Shown here in pieces: positions 34,500-43,296 of a stretch of 64,000 bases of DNA (position 1 is its first letter; every line of letters starts with the position of its first letter). The notes beneath the pieces are model-generated. The model did no database searches. It worked only from the letters and a program-made list of their open reading frames with translations, and was not told the origin of the DNA. This DNA comes from Clostridium_AD sp050717545 (GTDB lineage Bacteria > Bacillota > Clostridia > Clostridiales > Clostridiaceae). The stretch is from positions 42,630 through 106,629 of the forward strand of contig NZ_JBOITN010000037.1 in the NCBI RefSeq assembly GCF_050717545.1, read 5' to 3'. The position numbers and the translations under genes are program-made.

Positions 34500-34685
34500 A
34501 TTGTACGCCTACTTCTTGCGCACAACAGCGGATGTTCTGTAAACTGTTCCGGGTGTTGCATACAATAAGTGAATGGAACAAACCGCAGGAACTCCGTCGC
34601 CCGATTCTAGATCAGGACATGCTCGGTGAAGAATTACCCGGAAGTCCGGCAACCTCTTACCTCATCGCTGTTACCACATTACAAC
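34500..34685 (-). ncRNA. Structured leader RNA of the S10 operon
   Basis: The ~190-nt leader between the promoter and the rpsJ Shine-Dalgarno is GC-richer than its surroundings and full of pairing: CCGGA-CT-TCCGG, CCTGAT...ATCGGG, TGTTCC...GGAACA nested in TGCGG...CCGCT, and TTGTGCGC...GCGTACAA just before the ribosome site. No U-run follows, so it is not a simple terminator. Autoregulation by a ribosomal protein is the likely role. Confidence 0.65.
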
Positions 34686-34691
34686 TATTCA

Positions 34692-34720
34692 AGTATACAA
34701 CATAACTTATACTTTGACAA
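34692..34720 (-). promoter_or_regulatory. S10 operon promoter
   Basis: On the minus strand TTGTCA (34715-34720), a 17-nt spacer and TATACT (34692-34697), about 210 nt before the rpsJ start. Confidence 0.82.
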
Positions 34721-34795
34721 GTATTTTTTCATATTAATTTATAATTTTTACTATTTAATATTTCATCATGCAATTTCACATAAGTTTTACAGCAT

Positions 34796-34825
34796 GCAAA
34801 AGGAGAAGAGCGTCCCCTTCTCCTT
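34796..34825 (-). terminator. Terminator after the first tuf gene
   Basis: AAGGAGAAG / CTTCTCCTT (34800-34825) with an 8-nt loop and a short TTTTG tail on the minus strand; it ends the str operon before the S10 promoter. Confidence 0.75.
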
Positions 34826-34889
34826 AATAATAAAAGCCTTTATTATTTTAAAAATATCATATGATTATTATATTAATGTTTAGAAATTA

Positions 34890-36083
34890 CTATTTAACTA
34901 TTGAAGTAACAACTCCTGAACCTACTGTTCTTCCACCTTCTCTGATTGCAAATCTTAATCCCTCATCCATTGCTACTTGAGTGATTAATTCAACATTCAT
35001 GTCTATGTGATCTCCTGGCATTACCATTTCCATTCCGTCTGGTAATTTTATTGATCCTGTTACATCAGTTGTTCTGAAATAAAATTGTGGTCTATATCCA
35101 TCGAAGAATGGTGTATGTCTTCCGCCTTCTTCTTTTTTAAGAACATATACTTGACCTACAAATTTAGCATGTGGATGTATTGAACCGGGTTTTGAAAGTA
35201 CTTGACCTCTTTGAATATCAGCTCTTTGTACTCCTCTTAATAATGCTCCAATATTATCTCCTGCCATTGCTTGATCTAGAAGTTTTCTGAACATTTCAAC
35301 TCCTGTACATACAACTTTTCTTTTATCTTCGCTTAATCCAACAATTTCAACTTCTTCTCCAACTTTAAGTATTCCAGTTTCAACTCTTCCTGTTGCAACT
35401 GTTCCTCTACCTGTAATTGTGAATACATCTTCTATTGGCATTAAGAATGGTTTGTCTGTCGCTCTTTCTGGTGTTGGAATATACGCATCTACTGCTTCCA
35501 TCAATTCATATATACATTTTGATGCTTCTTCATCTGTTGGGTTTTCTAATGCTTTTAATGCTGATCCTATTATTACTGGAATATCATCTCCTGGGAAGTC
35601 ATACTCACTTAATAATTCTCTTACTTCCATTTCAACTAGTTCTAATAATTCTGGATCATCTACCATATCAGCTTTGTTTAAGAATACTACAATGTAACCT
35701 ACTCCAACTCTGCTTGCAAGTAATATATGCTCTCTTGTTTGAGGCATTGGACCATCTGCTGCACTAACAACTAGGATTGCTCCATCCATTTGTGCTGCTC
35801 CTGTAATCATGTTCTTTACATAATCTGCATGTCCTGGACAATCAACATGTGCATAATGTCTGTTTTCTGTTTCATACTCAACATGTGCTGTGTTAATTGT
35901 AATTCCTCTTTCTCTTTCCTCTGGTGCCTTATCAATCATGTCAAATTTTGATGCCTGTGCTAAACCCTTAGTTGCGAGTACTGCTGTTATTGCAGCTGTT
36001 AATGTAGTCTTGCCATGATCCACGTGTCCTACTGTTCCAATGTTTACATGTGGCTTGTTTCTTTCAAATTTTACCTTTGCCAT
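34890..36083 (-). CDS. tuf: Elongation factor Tu (copy 1, str operon)
   Basis: EF-Tu (397 residues) delivers aminoacyl-tRNA to the ribosome. GTPase motifs GHVDHGKTTL (G1), DCPGHADY (G3) and NKAD (G4) are intact, and the switch-I effector region RGITINTAHVEYE is present. The protein is identical to copy 2 at 50923-52116, and the DNA also appears identical across the gene, which indicates gene conversion. It follows fusA by 45 nt in the classical str order. Confidence 0.98.
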   Translation of the reverse strand: MAKVKFERNKPHVNIGTVGHVDHGKTTLTAAITAVLATKGLAQASKFDMIDKAPEERERGITINTAHVEYETENRHYAHVDCPGHADYVKNMITGAAQMDGAILVVSAADGPMPQTREHILLASRVGVGYIVVFLNKADMVDDPELLELVEMEVRELLSEYDFPGDDIPVIIGSALKALENPTDEEASKCIYELMEAVDAYIPTPERATDKPFLMPIEDVFTITGRGTVATGRVETGILKVGEEVEIVGLSEDKRKVVCTGVEMFRKLLDQAMAGDNIGALLRGVQRADIQRGQVLSKPGSIHPHAKFVGQVYVLKKEEGGRHTPFFDGYRPQFYFRTTDVTGSIKLPDGMEMVMPGDHIDMNVELITQVAMDEGLRFAIREGGRTVGSGVVTSIVK

Positions 36084-36128
36084 TTTATATTCCTCCTTAT
36101 ATTTGCATATTATCTTATAGTCTTTTTA

Positions 36129-38192
36129 TTATTTAACACCTATAACTTGTTCTTGGATGCTCTTTGGTACTGGTTCATATGCAGCAAATTCCATACTGTA
36201 TACTCCTCTACCTTGAGTTCTTGATCTAAGTGTTGTAGAATAGCCAAACATTTCAGATAATGGAACCATTGCTCTAATTATTTGAGCTCCTGCTTGAGCT
36301 TCCATTCCCTCTATTCTACCTCTTCTTGAATTAATATCTCCCATAACATCTCCCATATACTCTTCAGGAACTGTTACTTCAACTTTCATTATTGGTTCTA
36401 ATAATACTGGATCAGCTTTTGCCATACCAGCCTTGAACGCCATAGAACCAGCAACCTTAAATGCCATTTCATTTGAGTCAACATCATGGTAAGATCCATC
36501 AACTACTTTAACTTTAAAGTTAAGAACTGGGTATCCACCAAGAATACCGCTCTTAGATGCTTCTTTAATTCCGTTCTCAATTGGAGAAATAAATTCTTTC
36601 GGAATAGATCCACCTACAGTAGCATTTTCAAATGAATAGGCTTCCGTAGTTGGTATTAACTCTATCCAACAGTGACCGTATTGTCCACGTCCACCTGATT
36701 GTTTAATGTATTTACCTTCTGCTTTAACTTGTTTTCTTATTGTTTCTTTGTAAGCTACTTGTGGTTTACCTACATTACATTCAACTTTAAATTCTCTTTG
36801 AAGTCTATCAACAATAATTTCTAAATGAAGCTCGCCCATACCACCAATTATTGTTTGACCAGTTTCTTGGTCAGTATAAGTTTGAAAAGTTGGATCTTCT
36901 TCAGAAAGCTTAGCAAGTGACATACCCATTCTTTCTTGACCAGCTTTTGTTTTAGGCTCAATAGCTACATGAATAACTGGATCTGGGAAAACCATAGTTT
37001 CAAACTTTATTGGGTTATCTTCATCACACAAAGTTTCTCCAGTAGTTGTATTCTTAAGTCCAATTATTGCACCTAATTCTCCTGCGCGTAATTCATCAAC
37101 TTCTTCTCGATGATTAGCATGCATTTTAACTAGTCTACCAACTCTTTCTTTTTTACCTTTATTAGCATTTAATACGTATGTACCAGTTTTCATTACTCCT
37201 GAATACACTCTTGCAAAACAAAGTCTACCTACGAAAGGATCTGTAGCTATTTTAAATGCTAATGCTGCCATTGGTTCGTCATCACTTGGATGTCTTTCTA
37301 TTGGTTCTTCAGTATCAATATCTTGACCTTTGATAGCTGGAATATCAAGTGGTGATGGCATATATTCTATAACAGCATCTATCATCATTTGAACACCTTT
37401 GTTTTTGTATGAAGAACCACAAATCACAGGTACTATGTCATTGTTAATAACACCTTTTCTAAGAGCTGCTTTTAATTCTTCTTCACTTATTTCTTCACCA
37501 TCAAGATATTTCATCATAAGATCTTCATCTAGTTCCGCTATCGCTTCAACCATAGCTGCTCTATACTCTATTGTTAGCTCTTTCATATCTTCTGGAATTT
37601 CCGTTTCTTCTATTTGTGTTCCTAGATCATCTTTATAGACTTCTGCAACATTTCTAATTAAATCTATGATTCCTAGAAATCCTTCTTCTTTTCCTATTGG
37701 AAGTTGTATCGGAACTGCATTAGCATGTAGTCTTTCACGCATCATGTCAACAACTCTAAAGAAATCAGCACCCATTATATCCATCTTGTTAACGTATGCC
37801 ATTCTTGGTACTTCATATTTAGTGGCTTGTCTCCACACTGTTTCAGATTGTGGTTCAACTCCACCCTTCGCACAAAATACGGAAACTGCACCATCAAGTA
37901 CTCTTAGAGATCTTTCAACTTCAACTGTGAAATCTACGTGACCTGGTGTATCTATTATATTTATATTATAACCTTTCCAAAAACAAGTTGTAGCCGCAGA
38001 AGTTATTGTTATACCTCTTTCTTGTTCTTGAACCATCCAATCCATAGTAGCTCCGCCATCATGAACCTCACCAATTTTATGTGTTTTTCCTGTATAGAAT
38101 AATATACGCTCAGTTGTTGTTGTTTTACCAGCATCAATATGAGCCATAATACCTATATTACGAAATTTATCTAAAGAATATTCTCTACCCAC
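36129..38192 (-). CDS. fusA: Elongation factor G
   Basis: EF-G (687 residues) catalyses translocation. G-domain motifs AHIDAGKTTTTERIL, DTPGHVDF and NKMD are present, with the effector region QEQERGITITSAATT. Domain IV carries SGGRGQYGHCWIEL. The start is GTG at 38192 behind GAGGAGG. It follows rpsG after a spacer carrying a 14-bp hairpin. Confidence 0.98.
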   Translation of the reverse strand: MGREYSLDKFRNIGIMAHIDAGKTTTTERILFYTGKTHKIGEVHDGGATMDWMVQEQERGITITSAATTCFWKGYNINIIDTPGHVDFTVEVERSLRVLDGAVSVFCAKGGVEPQSETVWRQATKYEVPRMAYVNKMDIMGADFFRVVDMMRERLHANAVPIQLPIGKEEGFLGIIDLIRNVAEVYKDDLGTQIEETEIPEDMKELTIEYRAAMVEAIAELDEDLMMKYLDGEEISEEELKAALRKGVINNDIVPVICGSSYKNKGVQMMIDAVIEYMPSPLDIPAIKGQDIDTEEPIERHPSDDEPMAALAFKIATDPFVGRLCFARVYSGVMKTGTYVLNANKGKKERVGRLVKMHANHREEVDELRAGELGAIIGLKNTTTGETLCDEDNPIKFETMVFPDPVIHVAIEPKTKAGQERMGMSLAKLSEEDPTFQTYTDQETGQTIIGGMGELHLEIIVDRLQREFKVECNVGKPQVAYKETIRKQVKAEGKYIKQSGGRGQYGHCWIELIPTTEAYSFENATVGGSIPKEFISPIENGIKEASKSGILGGYPVLNFKVKVVDGSYHDVDSNEMAFKVAGSMAFKAGMAKADPVLLEPIMKVEVTVPEEYMGDVMGDINSRRGRIEGMEAQAGAQIIRAMVPLSEMFGYSTTLRSRTQGRGVYSMEFAAYEPVPKSIQEQVIGVK

Positions 38193-38230
38193 TGTTTGTT
38201 CCTCCTCTCAACGATGATTTTAAATTTGAC

Positions 38231-38261
38231 AAAACTGTCTTGGCAAAGCCAAAACAGTTTT
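38231..38261 (-). repeat. 14-bp hairpin in the rpsG-fusA spacer
   Basis: Arms 38231-38244 and 38248-38261 pair with one mismatch (a G-U wobble on the transcribed strand) and a 3-nt loop, 5 nt after the rpsG stop. The arm ends in TTTT, but the following bases are GTCAAATTT, so any termination would be partial. It may tune the fusA/rpsG ratio or protect the mRNA. Confidence 0.7.
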
Positions 38262-38265
38262 AGTA

Positions 38266-38736
38266 TTAATACCTGTAATGAGCAAAAGCTTTATTAGCTT
38301 CAGCCATTTTATGAATATCTTCTCTCTTCTTTACTGCAGCTCCAGTATTGTTTGAAGCTTCAAGCAATTCATTAGCAAGCTTTTCTCTTGCATATTTCTC
38401 GCCCCTTTTGTCTGCAGCAATAAGTAACCATCTTAGTCCTAATGTTTGTCTTCTCTCAGGTCTAACTTCGATAGGCACTTGATAATTAGCTCCACCTATT
38501 CTTCTAGCTTTTACTTCAAGTAATGGCATAATATTAGCTAATGCTGCTTCAAAAACCTCTAAAGGTTCTTTACCTGTTTTTTCTTTAATTATGTCGAAAG
38601 CCTCATAACATATTTTCTGTGCTACTCCTCTTTTTCCATCTTCCATTACATTGTTTATTAACTTTGTAACGACCTTGCTATTGTACATTGGATCCGGTAA
38701 TACATCTCTTTTCGCTATATATCCTTTTCTCGGCAC
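38266..38736 (-). CDS. rpsG: 30S ribosomal protein S7
   Basis: S7 (156 residues) organises the 30S head. PRKGYIAKRDVLPDPMYNSK and GGANYQVPIEVRPERRQTLG are diagnostic. The start is GTG behind GGAGGG. The 145-nt gap to rpsL contains some pairing but no gene. Confidence 0.98.
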   Translation of the reverse strand: MPRKGYIAKRDVLPDPMYNSKVVTKLINNVMEDGKRGVAQKICYEAFDIIKEKTGKEPLEVFEAALANIMPLLEVKARRIGGANYQVPIEVRPERRQTLGLRWLLIAADKRGEKYAREKLANELLEASNNTGAAVKKREDIHKMAEANKAFAHYRY

Positions 38737-38881
38737 TTTACTTCCCTCCTTAATAATTTTACTTAACTCATAGGTACTCGATATCTCTACCGCAAAGCAC
38801 TTTGTACTTCTGCAATTGTATGTAAATATAAAAATTATAATCTATATAAATGCTGAAGACATTGTACCTTAAATCAAAGCA

Positions 38882-39262
38882 TTATTTTTTTTGCTTTGGT
38901 CTCTTAGTACCATATTTAGATCTACTTTGTAGTCTTCCTGCAACTCCAGCTGAATCTAATGTTCCTCTGATGATGTGGTATCTAACTCCTGGTAAATCCT
39001 TAACTTTTCCACCTCTTATAAGAACAACACTATGTTCTTGTAAATTGTGGCCTACACCTGGAATATAAGCAGTAACTTCAAAACCGTTTGTAAGTCTAAC
39101 TCTTGCTACTTTTCTTAATGCTGAGTTTGGCTTCTTAGGAGTTGTTGTTTTAACTACTGTACAAACGCCTCTTTTTTGAGGACAGCTTTTTAATGCTGGT
39201 GCAGCTGATTTTGTTACTAATGTCTTTCTGCCTTTTCTAACTAATTGATTAATAGTTGGCAT
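38882..39262 (-). CDS. rpsL: 30S ribosomal protein S12
   Basis: S12 (126 residues) sits at the decoding centre. The streptomycin-related Lys in TTPKKPNSALRKVARVRL and the second one in the GGKVKDLPGVRYH neighbourhood are wild type, so no ribosomal streptomycin resistance is predicted. GGAGGTG precedes the ATG. Confidence 0.98.
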   Translation of the reverse strand: MPTINQLVRKGRKTLVTKSAAPALKSCPQKRGVCTVVKTTTPKKPNSALRKVARVRLTNGFEVTAYIPGVGHNLQEHSVVLIRGGKVKDLPGVRYHIIRGTLDSAGVAGRLQSRSKYGTKRPKQKK

Positions 39263-39377
39263 AATTTCACCTCCTCATTTTTATAAACTGATTTTCATTT
39301 ATATCAATACTGCATAACATAACTAAAAAGCTATGTCACCGCATGATATATCTATATTATTTAGTTGCTAGCATTAA

Positions 39378-39620
39378 TTAATCTTCAAGACTAAGTGCTG
39401 TTGCTGACGCAACATCTATATCACAAAGATTTCCTAGTTCTTTCATTGTGTCTACAAATATTATTTGCAGGGTATTAATTTTGGCTAGTTTTAGAATAGG
39501 ATCAACAATACTACTATCAGCATCTTTGGCAACATACAAAACTTTACCCTTGCTATTCTTTAACGCTTTTAGGGTTTGTTTAACTCCAACGACCTTCTGA
39601 CCTACGATTTTACCTACCAT
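39378..39620 (-). CDS. L7Ae-family ribosomal/k-turn-binding protein
   Basis: An 80-residue L7Ae/L30e-fold protein like B. subtilis YbxF (RplGB), which binds kink-turn RNA. The segment GVKQTLKALKNSKGKVLYVA followed by KDADSSIVDPILKLA is typical. It heads the str operon between rpoC and rpsL, with a promoter at 39703-39731. Its leader contains a 7-bp hairpin (39648-39678) that could be a target for its own product; this is speculation. Confidence 0.9.
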   Translation of the reverse strand: MVGKIVGQKVVGVKQTLKALKNSKGKVLYVAKDADSSIVDPILKLAKINTLQIIFVDTMKELGNLCDIDVASATALSLED

Positions 39621-39647
39621 TTCTAACCTCCCTTTATAATTATAACC

Positions 39648-39678
39648 ACAAGATCTATCTATTTAAGATGTATCTTGT
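39648..39678 (-). repeat. Hairpin in the str operon leader
   Basis: ACAAGAT and ATCTTGT pair around a 17-nt loop between the str promoter and the L7Ae-like gene. Confidence 0.5.
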
Positions 39679-39702
39679 CGATTTAAATCACACACAAGGT
39701 GT

Positions 39703-39731
39703 ATTTTATCATTTTAGCAACACCCTGTCAA
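39703..39731 (-). promoter_or_regulatory. str operon promoter (downstream of rpoC)
   Basis: On the minus strand TTGACA (39726-39731), a 17-nt spacer and TAAAAT (39703-39708), placed directly after the rpoC stop. Confidence 0.85.
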
Positions 39732-39742
39732 CTAATTACAAC

Positions 39743-42700
39743 TTATACTTCTAAATCATTTTCTATTTCTACTTTTTCTTCATCTTCAGTATTGATCTTT
39801 ATAGTTCTATATCTTGTCATTCCAGTACCAGCAGGTATTAACTTACCAATTATTACATTTTCTTTTAATCCAAGTAATGGATCAATTTTACCTTTAATAG
39901 CTGCATCAGTAAGTACTCGTGTTGTTTCCTGGAATGATGCTGCTGACAAGAATGATTCTGTTGCAAGTGCAGCTTTTGTTATACCTAATAATGAAATCTT
40001 TCCAACAGCAGGTATGCCACCTTCAGATTCAATTTTAGAATTAGCATCTTCAAAAGCAAATATATCTACTAAGTTACCTGGTAGTAATTCAGTATCTCCA
40101 GATTCCTCAATTTTCACTTTTCTTGTCATCTGCCTAACAACAACTTCTAAATGCTTATCATTAATATCAACACCTTGAAGTCTATAAACTTTTTGCACCT
40201 CTGAAGACAAGTAATTCTTAACTCCTTGAACACCTTTGATTCTTAAAATATCATGTGGATTAACTGAACCCTCAATTATTTCGTCTCCAGCTTCAATTCT
40301 ATCACCGTTTGCTACTTTTAATCTTGATCCAAAAGGTATGTCATAACTTAATTCTTCCCCTGCATCACCAATAACAATAACAACTCTCTTTTTCTTAGTA
40401 TCTTCCATTTTGACTGTACCACAAACATCACTTACTATTGCAAGTCCTTTTGGCTTTCTAGCTTCAAATAATTCCTCAACTCTTGGAAGACCTTGAGTAA
40501 TATCTGATCCTGCTACTCCACCTGTATGGAATGTTCTCATTGTAAGCTGTGTTCCTGGTTCACCTATGGATTGAGCTGCAATTATTCCTACTGCTTCTCC
40601 AATATTAATTTTCTGAGACGTTGCCATGTTCATTCCATAACATTTAGCGCAAACTCCAATTTTAGCCTTACATGTAAATACTGATCTAATCATAACTTTC
40701 TTCACACCAGAATTCTGAACTTCTTCTGCTAATTTAATGTCTATATATTCACCCTTAGGAACTATTACTTTTCCTGTTTTTGGATGGATAACATCTTCAG
40801 CAGAATATCTTCCAGTAAGTCTTTCAACTAATTGTTCAATTACTTCACTACCATCACAAATCTCTGATACTTCAAATCCTTCATTCGTTCCACAATCTTC
40901 ATGTCTTACTATAACGTCTTGACAAACATCAACAAGCCTTCTTGTTAAATAACCTGAATCGGCTGTCTTAAGTGCTGTATCTGCATTACCTTTTCTAGCT
41001 CCATGTGTTGAAATAAAGTATTCTAATACACTAAGTCCATCTCTAAAAGATGCTCTTATAGGTAATTCAATTATTTTACCAGATGGATTAGCCATAAGGC
41101 CTCTCATACCTGCTAATTGTTTAATTTGACTCTTAGACCCTCTGGCTCCTGAATCAGCCATCATAAATATTGGATTGAATTTATCCAAACTATCCATAAG
41201 TGCATTTGCGACCTCTTCAGTAGTCTTAGTCCATTTTTCTATTACTCTTTGGTATCTTTCTTCCTCAGATATAAATCCTCTACGATACATTTTCTCTATT
41301 TTATCAACAGTTTCATCAGCATCTGCAAGCAATGCCTTTTTAGCTTCTGGAACTTGCATATCCGATGTAGCAACAGTAATTGCTCCAATTGTTGAATAGT
41401 GATATCCTTTTGCCTTTATCTTGTCTAACATCTTAGAAGTTTCTGATGGACCATATTTCAAGTAACATTTATCAATAATACTACCTAGATTTTTTTTACT
41501 TACTAGGAAATCTATCTCAAATTTAAGTTCATTTCCAGGAATACTTCTATCAATAAATCCTAAATCTTGAGGTATAGTTTGATTGAAAATTAATTTTCCT
41601 GGTGTAGTATCTATAATTTGCGACATACTAACACCATTAACAACACCAAACATTTTGACTTTAATCTTAGCGTGAATTTCAATATCTTTCACTTGATATG
41701 CCATTATTACTTCATCAGGTGATGAGAAAGCTCTTCCCTCACCCCTGGCACCATCTTTATCATTAGTTAAATAGTAAGCGCCTAGCACCATATCTTGAGT
41801 AGGTACACAGACCGGTTTACCGTCTGATGGTTTCATAATATTGTGTGCAGCAAGCATTAGGAACCTTGCTTCTGCTTGAGCTTCAACGGATAGAGGTACA
41901 TGTACCGCCATTTGATCTCCATCAAAATCAGCATTATATGCTGTACATACAAGAGGATGTAGCTTTATAGCCCTACCTTCTACAAGTATAGGTTGAAAAG
42001 CTTGGATTCCTAGTCTATGAAGTGTAGGTGCACGATTTAATAGCACTGGATGGTCTTCGATTACTTCTTCAAGTACATCCCAAACTTGAGGCATAACCCT
42101 CTCTACCATTCTTTTAGCGCTTTTAATATTATGAGCAACGCCACTACCAACTAGTTTTTTCATTACAAAAGGCTTAAATAATTCTAAAGCCATTTCCTTA
42201 GGAAGCCCACATTGATACATTTTTAATTCTGGCCCAACAACAATAACTGAACGACCTGAGTAATCAACACGTTTCCCAAGTAAATTCTGTCTGAATCTTC
42301 CTTGCTTTCCTTTTAACATGTCAGATAGAGATTTTAAAGGTCTATTTCCTGGTCCTGTAACTGGCCTTCCTCTTCTTCCATTATCAATTAAAGCATCTAC
42401 AGCTTCTTGAAGCATTCTTTTTTCATTTCTAACAATTATATCTGGGGCTCCCAAATCTAGAAGTTTTTTAAGTCTGTTGTTTCTGTTTATTACCCTTCTA
42501 TACAAATCATTCAAATCAGAAGTAGCAAACCTTCCTCCATCTAATTGTACCATCGGTCTTAAATCAGGTGGTATTACTGGAATTACATCAATTATAATCC
42601 ACTCAGGTTTATTTTTAGATTTTCTAAAAGACTCTGAAACATCTAGCCTTCTAATGCTTCTAATTCTTTTTTGTCCTGTACTTGTTTTTAGGTCTTCCTT

Positions 42701-43276
42701 TAATTCCTTAGATAATTCTTCTAAATTTATGTGTTGTAATAGTACTTTTACAGATTCTGCACCCATACCAGCTACAAAACTATCAGCTCCAAATTTATCT
42801 ATAGCTTCTCTATATTCTTTTTCACTAAGAATTTGCTTTGTAAGTAGTGATGTTTCTTTGGGATCTAATACTACATATGAAGCAAAATATAAGATTTTTT
42901 CCAGTGATCTAGGTGACATATCTAAAATAAGTCCCATACGAGATGGTATTCCTTTGAAATACCAAATGTGAGATACTGGTGCAGCAAGTTCAATATGCCC
43001 CATTCTTTCACGTCTTACTTTAGATTTTGTAACTTCAACACCACATCTATCACAAACTATTCCCTTATATCTTACTCTCTTGTATTTACCACAGTGACAT
43101 TCCCAATCTTTAATTGGACCAAATATTCTTTCACAAAATAGTCCATCTCTTTCAGGTTTTAAAGTTCTATAATTTATAGTCTCAGGTTTTTTAACTTCAC
43201 CTTTTGACCATTCTCTAATTTGCTCCGGTGATGCCAATCCTATTTGAATAGCATCAAAATTATTAAATTCAAACAA
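39743..43276 (-). CDS. rpoC: DNA-directed RNA polymerase subunit beta'
   Basis: Beta' (1177 residues). The N-terminal zinc site CHCGKYKRVRYKGIVCDRCG, the catalytic NADFDGDQMAVH (three Asp holding the active Mg) and the second zinc site CGTNEGFEV...CKAKIGVCAKCYG are all present. The bridge/trigger region (MRGLMANPSGKIIELPIRAS) is intact. The start is TTG at 43276 behind GGGAGG, 20 nt after rpoB. Confidence 0.98.
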   Translation of the reverse strand: MFEFNNFDAIQIGLASPEQIREWSKGEVKKPETINYRTLKPERDGLFCERIFGPIKDWECHCGKYKRVRYKGIVCDRCGVEVTKSKVRRERMGHIELAAPVSHIWYFKGIPSRMGLILDMSPRSLEKILYFASYVVLDPKETSLLTKQILSEKEYREAIDKFGADSFVAGMGAESVKVLLQHINLEELSKELKEDLKTSTGQKRIRSIRRLDVSESFRKSKNKPEWIIIDVIPVIPPDLRPMVQLDGGRFATSDLNDLYRRVINRNNRLKKLLDLGAPDIIVRNEKRMLQEAVDALIDNGRRGRPVTGPGNRPLKSLSDMLKGKQGRFRQNLLGKRVDYSGRSVIVVGPELKMYQCGLPKEMALELFKPFVMKKLVGSGVAHNIKSAKRMVERVMPQVWDVLEEVIEDHPVLLNRAPTLHRLGIQAFQPILVEGRAIKLHPLVCTAYNADFDGDQMAVHVPLSVEAQAEARFLMLAAHNIMKPSDGKPVCVPTQDMVLGAYYLTNDKDGARGEGRAFSSPDEVIMAYQVKDIEIHAKIKVKMFGVVNGVSMSQIIDTTPGKLIFNQTIPQDLGFIDRSIPGNELKFEIDFLVSKKNLGSIIDKCYLKYGPSETSKMLDKIKAKGYHYSTIGAITVATSDMQVPEAKKALLADADETVDKIEKMYRRGFISEEERYQRVIEKWTKTTEEVANALMDSLDKFNPIFMMADSGARGSKSQIKQLAGMRGLMANPSGKIIELPIRASFRDGLSVLEYFISTHGARKGNADTALKTADSGYLTRRLVDVCQDVIVRHEDCGTNEGFEVSEICDGSEVIEQLVERLTGRYSAEDVIHPKTGKVIVPKGEYIDIKLAEEVQNSGVKKVMIRSVFTCKAKIGVCAKCYGMNMATSQKINIGEAVGIIAAQSIGEPGTQLTMRTFHTGGVAGSDITQGLPRVEELFEARKPKGLAIVSDVCGTVKMEDTKKKRVVIVIGDAGEELSYDIPFGSRLKVANGDRIEAGDEIIEGSVNPHDILRIKGVQGVKNYLSSEVQKVYRLQGVDINDKHLEVVVRQMTRKVKIEESGDTELLPGNLVDIFAFEDANSKIESEGGIPAVGKISLLGITKAALATESFLSAASFQETTRVLTDAAIKGKIDPLLGLKENVIIGKLIPAGTGMTRYRTIKINTEDEEKVEIENDLEV

Positions 43277-43296
43277 GGGTACAGCCTCCCTTCATA

